DNA from: Larix kaempferi
Lineage: Eukaryota; Streptophyta; Pinopsida; Pinales; Pinaceae
DNA: 64,000 bases
Direction of reading: 5' to 3'
Assembly (NCBI GenBank): GCA_027924585.1
Contig: BSBM01000370.1
Location: 29,347,501 to 29,411,500, forward strand
Shown one piece after another: positions 25,101 through 37,100 of this stretch (positions are counted from its first letter, which is position 1; every line of letters starts with the position of its first letter). The notes under the pieces were generated by a model. That model saw nothing but the letters and a program-made list of their open reading frames with translations, had not been told where the DNA came from and did not search any database. Position numbers and translations under genes: made by a program.

Positions 25101-28100
25101 CTTATCTTATGTTTTAGTTCTATGTTGATTGTTCACATTTTGATATATGTAGCATTGTAGCCTCATAAATAAAGGTTGATTTTGAAATTTTGAATTGCTA
25201 AGGTTGTTTTTGGATATTAATACTTGGCAAATTGCATTATGTAATCATCTATGCCAATTATTAATGATACAGAGATGGACTTTTGAGTAAAATGTGATGT
25301 TAGATGTTTGAAATTATGATTTATCACTTGTCATTTATGTTTCACATTTAATTTTTAATGTTCTTGCTAATTTGCATATATATATATATATATTATGATT
25401 TATCACTTGTCATTTATGTTTCACATTTAATTTTTAATGTCCTTGGTAATTTGCATATATATATATATATATCGTGTTTGCCCGTTTCCTAAAGTTTTGG
25501 GGGTCCCGTTTCCAGTGCGTTTCGTATTGGATACACGTTTCTGTTTCCCCGTATCATGCAACTTAGGTGCCAAGGCTGACTGAGATCAATTGAGATGCCT
25601 GTAGCCCTGTGGTTGAGCTCGCTGGCTTAACATTCTCCTTCCCTGTCTCCCTGCATGTTTGACAAACCCAGCTGTGTGCCGGTTTAGCATGAGTGATTGT
25701 GCCTATTGCTGTGAGTGAGTCTGAGTAATTCCTTCTTAGTGGATACTTAGCTCAGCTCGGGGGTGGTCTCTCAGCTGAATTAATATAGGCTGGACAGAGA
25801 CCTACGGTTGGTGGAACGTTGCCCTTCCATAGCCAGTTGCTCGGGCAATTTCAATTAAAAGATAAGTGTTCACTGACGTTTCTAATTATGCCAAATTTAT
25901 ATATTATGAGTGACTGTTTGTTTATGTCAAATCGAATGAAATGATCCAATTTGAATTGTTAAAATTGAATGCCTGTAAATAGCATAAGATGTGTTTATTT
26001 CCGTGCATGATTTTACTGTTATGCCTGTGATGAGTATGCTGGTATATGCATGCTGTGTGTGCACTGATAGAGTTTAATTCCACTGTGTATGTTATTATGC
26101 ATATGCAAATGCATTGAGATGCTAATGAATTTGATAATATGGCCTTAGGGGCGAATTTTAGCACCCCGTATATCGTTCATGTTCCCTCTGCTGGTTGGAT
26201 TGATGGGAGGGGACGTGACACATCTTCTCTTATTTTTCATTCATAACATGGCACAAAAGCAGTGACTTTCCCAAATTCAGAAACTTGGTCTCCCCCTGAA
26301 CTGGAGCGCCCTGTTTCTAACTTGAGTACATACCAAACTATGAAAACAGCAGTGCCTTTTTCATTAATTCAACTGTATGTTTTACTCTCTAAAAGCCATG
26401 GAAGCTTTCTAAAACCAGCAAAATTCTCTTCCCTGAATAGAAGCCCCCTTTTCTGGTTATGACAGCTAGCTTTATTGATAGGAAACAACTCCTTTTTCCT
26501 CTAAATGATAGCAATCTTCATGTAAAAGACAGCGTCCTAAATCTTTAAGTCCATCAAAATCATGACATAGTTTTTACTGAAATAATTGTTCTCATGTGCC
26601 AAAGCAATGCCCTCCCTCGTCTAAAGATATAAGCAACCAATCGTCTCCAATAAAACAGTGCCTAATTTCCACAATAACAGCAACTTTATGTCCAAGAATA
26701 GCAACATACTTATCTTTCCAGAAAAGCAACAACATAAAGGAAAGAACAAGTTGAGTATATGGTGATGTCTCCCTTCTTTCTTCAGGCATTTAACTCATCT
26801 TTGTGCCAGCACTGAAGATATTCTACTGAAGCAGAAAAATATATGTTATGTATACCATGACTTGTCTCCCGACAAATGTCAAATCTACTCTCCATGTATG
26901 CACTCACTTATCCATTTAGTAGGGAGTCTAATTCTAGTGCCACAAAAGTGCTGAAGTTTCACTAATCTTGAGCAGTTGCTTGTACACTGAATGCTGGTTC
27001 CTTCCAAAGTTACATGGTTCATGTTTGAATTTGCTGAAATAAAATTTGGAAAAAAATTAATCTGATAAAACATTTGATAGAATTCGCCATTAAGTTTGAG
27101 AATATATATATCTAGATAGAGAGTATAAATTATGTATGATTTTAATATAACTTATATAGATTAAAGTTTCTAATAATATAATATAACATAAAGTTATAAA
27201 CTAAATAGTAAAAAGGTTATAAGCTGTCTGAGAGAAATTGACAGAGGTTTTTACTGCTGGATGAATATGTAGAGCATGGTTGTAAAGGGCACAAAAGATA
27301 TTCACATGGTTGTAAAGGGCCAATACATGCAGGCATTCTGACATAAATGCATTTATGTTATATCCATTTCTGATACAGGGCATTTGTATTCATGATTTTA
27401 TCAATTGAGGGTAGATACCCAGATACATTGATCCATTCTGAGCATACATTCAATGCCCTTTTCCAGGAAAAAAACAATGGCAGCTCAGCTGAATGCTTAT
27501 ATGCAGACTGCAGTAACACACAACTATGATTTAAATTTTATAGTCATTAATATTCAGCAAATTTAATGCACTGTTCACGTTTGCCTTTTTTCAAATTTTA
27601 TCCTAAAATCTGGTGAACATGGTGACTTCGGTTCCTTCCTCGAGTTTACAAGTTTTCTGGTACAGGTTCTTAATATTTCCTCCAACTTGGGATAATATCA
27701 CCTTGCAGGATGCTAAGAGTCCAAGAATCTCCATCAGCTGCAATGAAACCTTCAAATCCTTATGTTGAAACAAGATCAGGACTGAACTGGACAGGATACA
27801 ATTCTTGGAAGACACAGAACCTGATTCTCAGAAATCAGAGTTCGATTTCAGAATACATGTTTATTTATCTGAACAAGACTCTCTACTCAGCCATTTTAAC
27901 AACTCAGATTATGAAGATTGTGTTGAATTTTTTATCTAATTTCCAGATGTTGACAATTATTTCACAATGATTTCAAGCATTCATTTCATCCCACAGTTTA
28001 CATTGAATAATTGCACACTGAAAATTTCAACTTAAATTGCAGCAGAAACAAAGGATCATAGAAAGATAGCCATGCACAAGAGACACAAGAATTTATCCTG

Positions 28101-31100
28101 GGAAACCCAATAGGGAGAAAACCCATCCAACTTTTCTTAGAAGAAATCAGTCCAATTCAAGTACAATACCATTCATGAAGAGAAACCCTAGCATACAAGA
28201 ACTTCACCCTTCTTCACAAGAAACCCTAGCAAGGGTAGCAAACCTCTAGAACATTAAGAGAACCCCAAAAATTACTCCTTGGAACTTTGCTATGCTTGGC
28301 TGAAATTGCACACTAGGAGAGAGAAGATGTTGTGTGTTGAAGTGTGAAAATGAAGTGCTGGAGCACTTTATTTATATTCTTCAGTTCACTTGAATTTTCC
28401 ACTAGTGGGTCTGACTTGTCTTCTTGTGATCTTCATTTTGGTTTTATTTTCAAGGCCGACTTGCACTTCTAGTCTTCCATCTTTCTTAAGGCTTCTTCAA
28501 TGCTATCTGGGACTTCTTCAATTGTTGACTTGACTTCTTGGTTATTTCTTCATCATAGAAAAGTTGTCCCTGTTGATGTTCATCTCCTCACATGCACGTC
28601 TATTCACCCATAGAGCTCTAATGTTGATTTGACCCCACTCTAAGAAGTCCCAGACACTTCTTAGAGCCTATGTCAAATTCAACATTAGATTAGTTTTTGT
28701 ATATTTCACAAGGGGATGAAATCCCCTATCAAATAAACAAGTCAAACACTCTAATTTATAATAGATCACTCCGCCTTGGAGCAGGCAATGTGAGAGCACC
28801 ATGGGGCCAATCACCACTAGCATAGCCCCGTGAGTGATTGTCTGACTGCCCTTGCCAGGGCCATTCACCACTAGCATAGCCCCGTGAGTGAATGTATCAT
28901 TCCCCCTTGCTCAAGTGAGCAATACCAATCCGGGAGAATGTTTAGCCAATGTTGCAACCTAGAGAAACATAAACACTCCCTCTCAGCGAGGGAGACATTC
29001 TGCATCACGCCAAGCGTCCTTGGTAATAATGTTTGTAATATGCATCTCGAGTCTTCCACTCCTAACCAAAACGGCTATTTGGAGAAATACTGCACCTGGG
29101 CCATTCACCACTAGCATAGCCCCGTGAGTGAATGTGGGCCATTCACCACTAGCATAGCCCTGTGAATGAATGTCTGCCGCATGCTATTCATTTGTATATT
29201 TGGGCTACTCACCAATAGCATAGCCCCGTGAGTGAATGTCTACCCCATACTGCTTGTCTGTAGAACCATCAACACTCCCTCTCACTGAGGGAGGCATTCT
29301 CCATCACGCCAAGCTTGTCTTTAAAGTATACAAACTTTGCCTTAGATAGAGGCTTGGTGAGAATGTCAACTATCTGCTCATCTGTGGATATGTACTGGAG
29401 CTTCACTGCTCCCTTCTGCAACATGTGTCGGATGAAGTGATATTTGATCTCAATATGCTTCGACCTGTCATGATCTAATGGCTTTTCCAAAAGCTTGACA
29501 TAGCTTTGATTATCACAATGTATCAAGGTTGTCTCTAGCTCCTGATGAAATAGTCCTGCAAGAGGCTTCTGAAGCCACACTGCTTCGTGACTTGCGACAT
29601 TGGCTACATAATATTCTGCTTCTGATGTACTGAGTATGACAAAAGTCTGCTTCCTGCTAAACCAAGATATCATGGCTGATCCTAAGCTGAAGCAGCACCC
29701 CGAGGTGCTCTTTCTATCCATTGCACTCCTCGCCCAATCAGAATTTGCATAACCTTGCAGCCTCACTTCAGTACCCGAGACATATCTTAGACCATATCAA
29801 CTGTATCGCACAGGTACCTCAACACATGCTTTGCTGCAACCCAGTGTACATGCCTTGGCTCAACCATAAATTGGCTCATGGTGTTCACTGCAAAGCAAAT
29901 ATTTGGTCTGTTGTTAACTAGGTACATCAAGGATGCTGCTTGTACATCATGGGATCTACCAAATCTGAACTTGAAGCATAATCACTTAGCTTCTTCAGAT
30001 TTGTCATCATAGGTGTGGCCATGGACTTGCAGTCCAATACCAAATCTGCTCAAGATCTCAACTATGTACTTCCCTTGACTGAGGAAGATCTCATCTGGTC
30101 TCTGCCACACCTCTAATCCCAATAAATAATACATTAGGCCAAGATCTTTTTGAAGCCAACTTCCTCTCGATGAGGGAGGTACTCCTGACTGATGCACCTC
30201 CTCCATCATCAACAAACTGTGCTGCAACTACTCCCTCTATGCCGGAGCACCTTGCCAAATAAAATCCAACATATAAAATATAAATTACAATGTTAGTATA
30301 CACCATTTAGTATGAAACAACTATTGTATATGAGATATTATACAAAAATAATGTACAAAACATAAAAGACTAAAAAGACGAGAGGGGAGGGTTTAGAGAT
30401 GCCCTGAAATGCCCCCATGGGCATTTATGTGTCACCGCTGTAGAACAACTTCAGATGTTGTCCATTCATTGGCAGGTTCAACCTTTCTCCTTCCATACTG
30501 TTGAGCAGAAAGGAATTTGTGCCGGCAAAATTGTGAATGATAAATGGCCCCTTCTAAAGGCTATCTAACTTCCCATGTTTGCCCGGCTTGTCTCTTCTTT
30601 TATCCCACATGAGGACTGTGTCCTCAATCTGAAAAGGTTTCGGCTTGGCTGACTTATCAAAGGTACTCTTCATACTCTCTTGATGTCTCAAACTCTAATC
30701 TAAAGCTGCCCTTCTGCTCTCATCCAACTCAATAATCTGATTCACCCTCTGCTCCATCTCCTGTCTTTCTGAACCATATTCAATGATCATTCGAAATACT
30801 GGTATTTGCATGTTGATGGGTAACTCAGCTGTGAAGCCATATACCAGTTCAAAGGGAGACTTCCTAGTAGCATTCTTCTTGGTGATCCTATCAGACCAAA
30901 GTGCATACTTGATCTTGCTATCCCATGCCTTCTTATTGTTCCCCACAGTTTTCTTGATGATATTCATTAAGTTTTTGTTCGTGGACTCAGTAAGTCCATT
31001 TCCCTGGGGGTAATAATTGGATGAATGGGATAGGGTAATGCTATACTTGAAGCAAAAGGAAGTGATATCAATGGAACTGAAATCCTTGGCATTATCCGTT

Positions 31101-34100
31101 GTTATTTTAAGAGGGATACCAAATCTTATGATGATTTTATCCTTAAGGAAATCGATAACAACTTTCTCAGTGGTTGATTTGGTGAGTATGGCCTCTACCC
31201 ACTTGGTAAAATAATCGGTAGCTGTAAGGATCCAAGTAAATCCGTTACTTGAATTGTCCTTGAACTGACCGATGAAGTCAAGCCCCCACTGCTGAAAAGG
31301 GGCAAGGACCACCACTGGCGTGAGGGGAAGAGCTGCCAATTTCTGCTTCCCAGTAAAGAGCTAGCAGTCTCGACAACACTTAACATACTTATGTACATCT
31401 GCGAAGAGGGTTGGCCAGTAGTAACATGCTCGAAGGATTTTGTGGGTAGTTGTATTTGCTGCAAAGTGGCCTCCACAAAACCCTGAATGAAACTCTACCA
31501 GGATTCTTTTGGAATCTTGTCCATTAAAAGATTGGAGGGCTTTAACGTTTTTAGGAAAAGGTATTTTCTTAATTGCCTCTTCTCTCTCGGGATCAACCTT
31601 GACTCCGTCCTTGGAAATGATATGCCCTAAGAGCTTTCCTTCATTGATACCTAGGACAGACTTAGTTGTATTTAAGGAAATGCCATATTTTCTACATCTT
31701 TCAAATACATGTTTTAAATGACTTATATGGCTAGATCTTTCTTTGGAGAAAACAGTTAAGTCATCCTCATAAATCTCTATGATTTTGCCAATCAGCTCCT
31801 TGAATGCATAGTCCATAGTTCTTTGGAAAGTGGCACTAGCATTCAATAAGCCAAAAGGCATTCTCAAGTATTCAAAAGTGTCCCAAGGAGTTGTGAAAGT
31901 GGTCTTATGTCTGTCCTCTTTCTGGATGACCACTTGGTTGTAACCTGAAAAACCATCTAGCATGGACATTATGCTAGCACGTGCGATCCTTTGGAGAAGG
32001 GTTTCCATAATCGGAAGCGGATAGTTGTCCTTCTAACAAGCCACATTTAGATTCTTAAAGTCGATGCATCCTTATGCTTCCGTTCTTCTTTCTAACAACC
32101 ACTAAGTTAGAGCACCAGGATGAATGTCTTGTAGGTGCAATCATCCCTGCCACTAACATTTTCTCAAGCTCTTTTTTAACAATGGGAGCTAACTTAGGGT
32201 TGATTTGTCTCAATTTTTGTTTGAAAGGTTTGACTTCTTTGACCTCGTGCTTTAAAGGTGTATAGTGTGTTGAATACATCTTCACGATATGCTTTTAGTT
32301 CATCATAAGTAAAAGCAAACACATCTCTATACTCTTTAACTAAACTAATTAAGTCATTCCTTTCTTTTTCTAAAGTACCTTTTTCGATTTTTATCATTTT
32401 AGGTTCTTTATCTGACCTAATGTTTATTGCCACATAATCCCCAGGTTTCATTGAATCAATGTTGTTCTTCCTCCGATCTTGCTTATCAAAGATGCTTTCA
32501 AATGCCACTAAGCCATGAGGAACAAAACCCCCTCACCCTGATACTCTTTACCCTCGTCTTGCAAATTGACGTTAAAGTTCGAGAATTCTTCAACATTATG
32601 AATAAACTTTAGGATTTGCTCATCATCTCGAAAAACCTGCCAATGTTCCATGTTATCTGGTATTGATGACCTGAAATCGATTTCTAAAGTATAGTCACCA
32701 TTTAACATCTCATCTGATGGTTGAAGGGTTGATGCTGAAACTACTAACTTATCCGTTGCTCTGCCTGGTCTCTAGGAATGGCTTTTATGTTTAAGGCATC
32801 AAAGTATTCCATGGTGTCCCAAATTGCATTTCTATGCTTTTTCAATCTTTGACACTTACATGCAAGTTGATTCTTTACTTGTTGAACTATCAAATCAGAG
32901 TCGCCTTTTATACTTAATATCTTTATCCCCATATCTTTTGCTAGTTCAATCCCTAGTAAGAGTGCCTCATACGTTGCTACGTTGTCTGTCGCGTCAAATT
33001 CCAGTATATATGCAAAGTTCAAAATTTGACCTCCTGGTGAAGTAATGATAATCCTAGCCCGCTTTCCTGCTCTTGAATGAGCATCATCAAAGTTCATTTT
33101 CCAAATTTCATCTACCTTTTCATTTTTAATTTGTTCTTGAATAGGGGCTGAAAAGTTAGAATTAATTGCATAATTCCCAAGTTCATCAGTATTATAGACA
33201 TATTGATTTGAGGGTCTCTTGGGGTTTTCCACATGATTTTTCTTTTCCTTCTCATTATGCAATTTTACTAATGAGTCTTTTGATGCAGGTATAGTGGCAT
33301 AAGTCCAATCCATTTGGATCTAACCTCGTAAAGTAGTAGCCCACTTTCTGGAAAGTAACATCCCCCACTTATCAGATACATCTATGACAAGGATGTCCAT
33401 AGTTACATGAATGTTAGGATACTTGGCCAATCTAACTGGTTGATTTTCAATAATGCCTACCACGTCAACTTGTCTAGAATCCATGGCACAAACATTTTGG
33501 TATGGTCTGGATGTTCTAAGATTAAGTTGATGCATAACCTTCTTGGTCATGATGTTGGATGAGGATCTGAACCTAACATACAATTGTGTAGAAGAAGATC
33601 ACCTATCATCAATGATACATAAAAGGGTGGATGATCTTTTCTTTTTTGGGTCCATGATATGTAGAATTACTAAGGGATCTTCCATGACATTGCTGTTGCT
33701 TGTGGAAGGTTGCTCTAAGTTTTCGGAAAAAGTGACTTTCTTTGGAATGGGATATAAAACTCTCATTAACTTTTCTCTTTGTTTGGGAATTTTGAAGATT
33801 TCGGTAGCAGGCATAGGTATTTTTACTTTTAAACCAATTACCTAAATCAATATTCATATCATCAGAATCATGAGGATTTGTTACCTTGGGAGGATATTGA
33901 ATATTCTGTCCAACATTTTCTCTTCTCTGATATGTGAAGCCTTTGAACTTTGACATCTCTCGAATTTGGTTAGGTGAAGGCATCTCTCCATACGTCTTAG
34001 TAAGGTTGTCTTTCTCTTGGCTGTATTGTCTAGCCTGTTTCCAACTTTCCCTGGGAATGGTATGGACATCACCTACAACATTTACATAATCAGGCTCGCT

Positions 34101-37100
34101 TGAAAACTGCTCACTACTGCTTGCTTCAGGAAAACCATTCTCTAGGACATAGCGTGCAAAGTAACAAGTGGATTCTTCATGAAAATCTTTGCATGCTCTA
34201 CAAAAAGGTGTATAGTCCTCAACCATGTTAGCAGCCTCCAATTGATTTGGAGGCCTCTTTTCATGGGTTGGTCCCTTCTTCTGCCAATTTTCCTTGGGAG
34301 GAAAATTTCGTTGAATAGGTTGGGACTGAGATCGTTCCATAGCTATTACCCGATTCTGCATTTCATTAAGCTGGGAACATACTTCATCTCCATAGCTTCC
34401 ATCTTCTCATTCATTTCTTTAATTTTTTTATCATGAATATCTTGATGAGAAGAGGATGCCTTTTCTTTAGGCTCAGTTTGTTTCATAGGAACTAAGGCTC
34501 CTGTGTATCCAAGAATGGTAGACTTGCAAGAGGATTACATGTTTCTATCAATTTTGACAACCATATCCTGAGCCATCAAAAGGGTGGTGGGCTCCTTATC
34601 TCTAAGTTGATATTGCATTTCACCACTTAAAGCTTCGATGTAATAAACCAATATGGATTGTGTTGTTGGTTTAAAATCCGCATGCATGCTGTTCACTAGG
34701 TCCTGGAATTTCTTATTAAACTCGTCCATAGTTTCGTTCTCATTTCTCTTAATAGTATGTAGGTCAACTAGTTGATGACATGGCTCCTTTTTCTGCCCCC
34801 ATTTGGTTATGAAAGCAGTTTTGAAATTTGCTAGAGTTGCATAGGAGTTGTTGGGTAGGTTCATAAACCAGTTACTGGCATCACCTTCTAGACACAAGGC
34901 AAACAACTTCATGTATACATCTTCGTGCCTATGGTCAGTTGTTCTACACCAACTACTGATACCTAAGTTACCGTATTCCGCCCAAACCCCTTCCAAGTTA
35001 GTTTCCGAATCGACGGGAAATCGAGGATTCGAAGATCCGGTTCCGACTTTGGAAGATTCAGTACTTTTTGGGGATCCGTTTCCGTTTTGGGAATCCGTTT
35101 TTGGTATATGCAGATTCGAATCCGAGAAGAGGATCCGGTTTTATGTTTTTGGGGAATCGGTTCCCATTGGAGGAACCGTATCCCTACCCTCGAGATACGG
35201 ATCCTCCAATGGGTTCCGATTCCCCTGCTCTATTAAAAAAAACCTTTCACATTATCAAAAAGCATATTTTGTTGATGGCGCCCACCGATTTTTTAAAGCC
35301 GACATCAAACCATTTCAAGGTTTTATTGTTTCATTGTTTCTTTGCGGGGTTCACGAATTTGAGCAACGAGCTAGTGCACAGAGGAAGAGCAATGATCACG
35401 CACACTGAGCAGAGACTGAGCCTACAATAGCACGGGTTCGCTACAGAGACTGAGCCTGCGGACAACAACGAACATTGAGCAGTGAACTATGCACGGGTTC
35501 GCACTTCGCGGGTTTTCTCCTTGCAGGTGAGGTAAGTTTTAACCTATTTTTAAATTTTTTTAATTTTCTGTATTAGTTTTGGGCCTTTGGTTGTGTATGC
35601 TGGTTGTGTACACTAACAAGCATACACAACCATGTTTTTCGCTGTGTATGCTTGTTAGCATACACAACAGTGCTTGCTTCAAAAAGGGAAACTTTTTGAA
35701 TGACTTCAAATTTTCTACGAAAGGAAAGAATTTCAAGAGTCTTTTTGTGGAAGCAAAATTTCAAGAGACTTAAACAAAAGCAAACTATTCGGAAAAGACT
35801 AACTTAATGCAAATGAAAAACTTCCAAGTTACTTTTTTGATTACTTTTGCAAAATGGAAACTAATCTAGCATGTTATTGATCTAACTATGCAAAAAATCG
35901 ATAAGCAAGTAAGGGACAGATACAGGCTTCTCCCAAATGGGGGAAGAGGGGTGTGGGAGCCGTAATCCCACTTGCTTTTTGTTAATAATTATTACAAATA
36001 ATAACGCTCCGATAGAGAGCGCTCTTGATCTACAAAATTTGCGAGATTCAAGAGACTTTTAAGCTTTGAAACAAGCTGAAGGAGAGCAAGGCGTTGAAGA
36101 AAAGGGATTTTTTAAAGTTTTTAATGCTCCAAAAAAGCTTATTTTCCTCACTTTCCTATAAAATAAACATGAAAAACCAACAAACAAAAGCTTGTTAAAG
36201 TGTTAGTATTGTTAGTCCAAAATGTTAGTGTTTCATACAATTATAGCATAATAATTCAATTGCATAAAATCAATAGGATCACTAGAAGAAAGACAAAAAC
36301 AAAGAACACGAGAATTTATCCTGGGAAACCCAATCGAGAAAAAACCCAACAACCTTCGTATAGAGATGAATATTTTTGAGAACAGAGTACATAGATGAGA
36401 GAGAGAAAGTAGAAAGTCTCTCTAACCAAAAACCCCAAAAATAAGCTTCTCCTAGTTGTAGGTGCAAGCTCCTCTCCAAGTGATGCGAACTTGTTGTTAG
36501 TGAGTGAATGAACAATTGAGGCATACGACCTCTCCATTTATACACATGCAAAAATGACTTTTTCCCTTTCTGGGCCGACCTGACTGGGGCAGTTTTGCCC
36601 ATTGTTTGGGGCAGACTGCCCACTGTTTTGGGGCAGTTTACCCATTGGGCCGACTTGTCTAATCTGACAGGGTCGACTTGACTTGGGGGAATATAAAAAT
36701 TCATTTAATAATTATCTTCTTTACTTAATTTTCTCCCCAAGGTTTACATTGATTCTTTCAAGGGTTTCCATGACTAATTACATCAAGATCAACTCCCATA
36801 GGAGGTACAAATAATTACAATAGAATATAATAAGAATAACTTTCGAAGTTGCACAAAATCCAACACAAAATACATGAAAAATTACAAGACAATATTTGCA
36901 AATGATAGGAAAATTTAGTACTTCAAATATTGGCGATTTATAACTAGATCTAAGCTTGAAATAAGGCTTTGAAACACTTTTTAGATCTATAAATTTCGCA
37001 TGACAAATTAGATTCAAATAATACAACTATGTACATCTAACTTTGTTGAGCAAAATAGAGTAAGGACAAGGTAAAGAGATAGAGAGTTTTGAATTTCAAG

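Larger units (their letters stand above)
23460..25566. mobile_element. hAT-like DNA element cluster with GGAAACG subterminal repeats
   Basis: CTAAGTTACC at 23601 and GCAACTTAG ending at 24819 form a short terminal inverted repeat. Flanking 8-mers are CTGGAAAC (23593-23600) and TTGGAAAC (24820-24827), 7 of 8 matching, as for hAT insertions. GGAAACG/CGTTTCC and GATACGG/CCGTATC words crowd both ends (23460-23780, 24715-24850). A second GCAACTTAG end at 25558-25566 preceded by the same kind of sequence suggests another related copy wrapped around it. No transposase ORF is seen. Exact boundaries of the outer copy are uncertain. Confidence 0.5.
20088..26220 (+). mobile_element. Candidate long solo LTR (gypsy-type ends), about 6.1 kb including nested DNA elements
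   Basis: Starts TGTAATACCCCCATTTTTG and ends GGGAGGGGACGTGACA, end signatures common in plant Ty3/gypsy LTRs. Flanks are AATCT (20083-20087) and CATCT (26221-26225), a 4/5 match expected for an aged 5-bp target duplication. Old dispersed repeat lies on both sides. No gag-pol is inside. Length is inflated by nested insertions at about 23.4-25.6 kb. The unit could instead be a composite of unrelated pieces. Confidence 0.45.
30430..34972 (-). mobile_element. Ty3/gypsy element of Tat-like type, internal region (minus), defective
   Basis: Minus-strand order is Gag (34971-33609), aspartic protease region (33583-33320), RNase H-like domain (33313-32744), reverse transcriptase (32508-about 31500), integrase zinc finger fused to RT (31500-31361) and integrase core (31339-30695), with a C-terminal MWDKRRDKPGKHGKL-type segment to about 30430. 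Stops and frameshifts break it in at least four places. Gag is cut at 34972 where unrelated CTAAGTTACCG sequence begins. No matched LTR pair was found. Confidence 0.85.

Noticed and set aside
20041-26264. 16-bp direct repeat TGGCACAAAAGCAGTG as a LINE-type target duplication
   Set aside because: The motif belongs to a degenerate repeat present on both sides and lies 28-31 bp outside the better LTR-like borders. No LINE coding or poly(A) was found between the copies.
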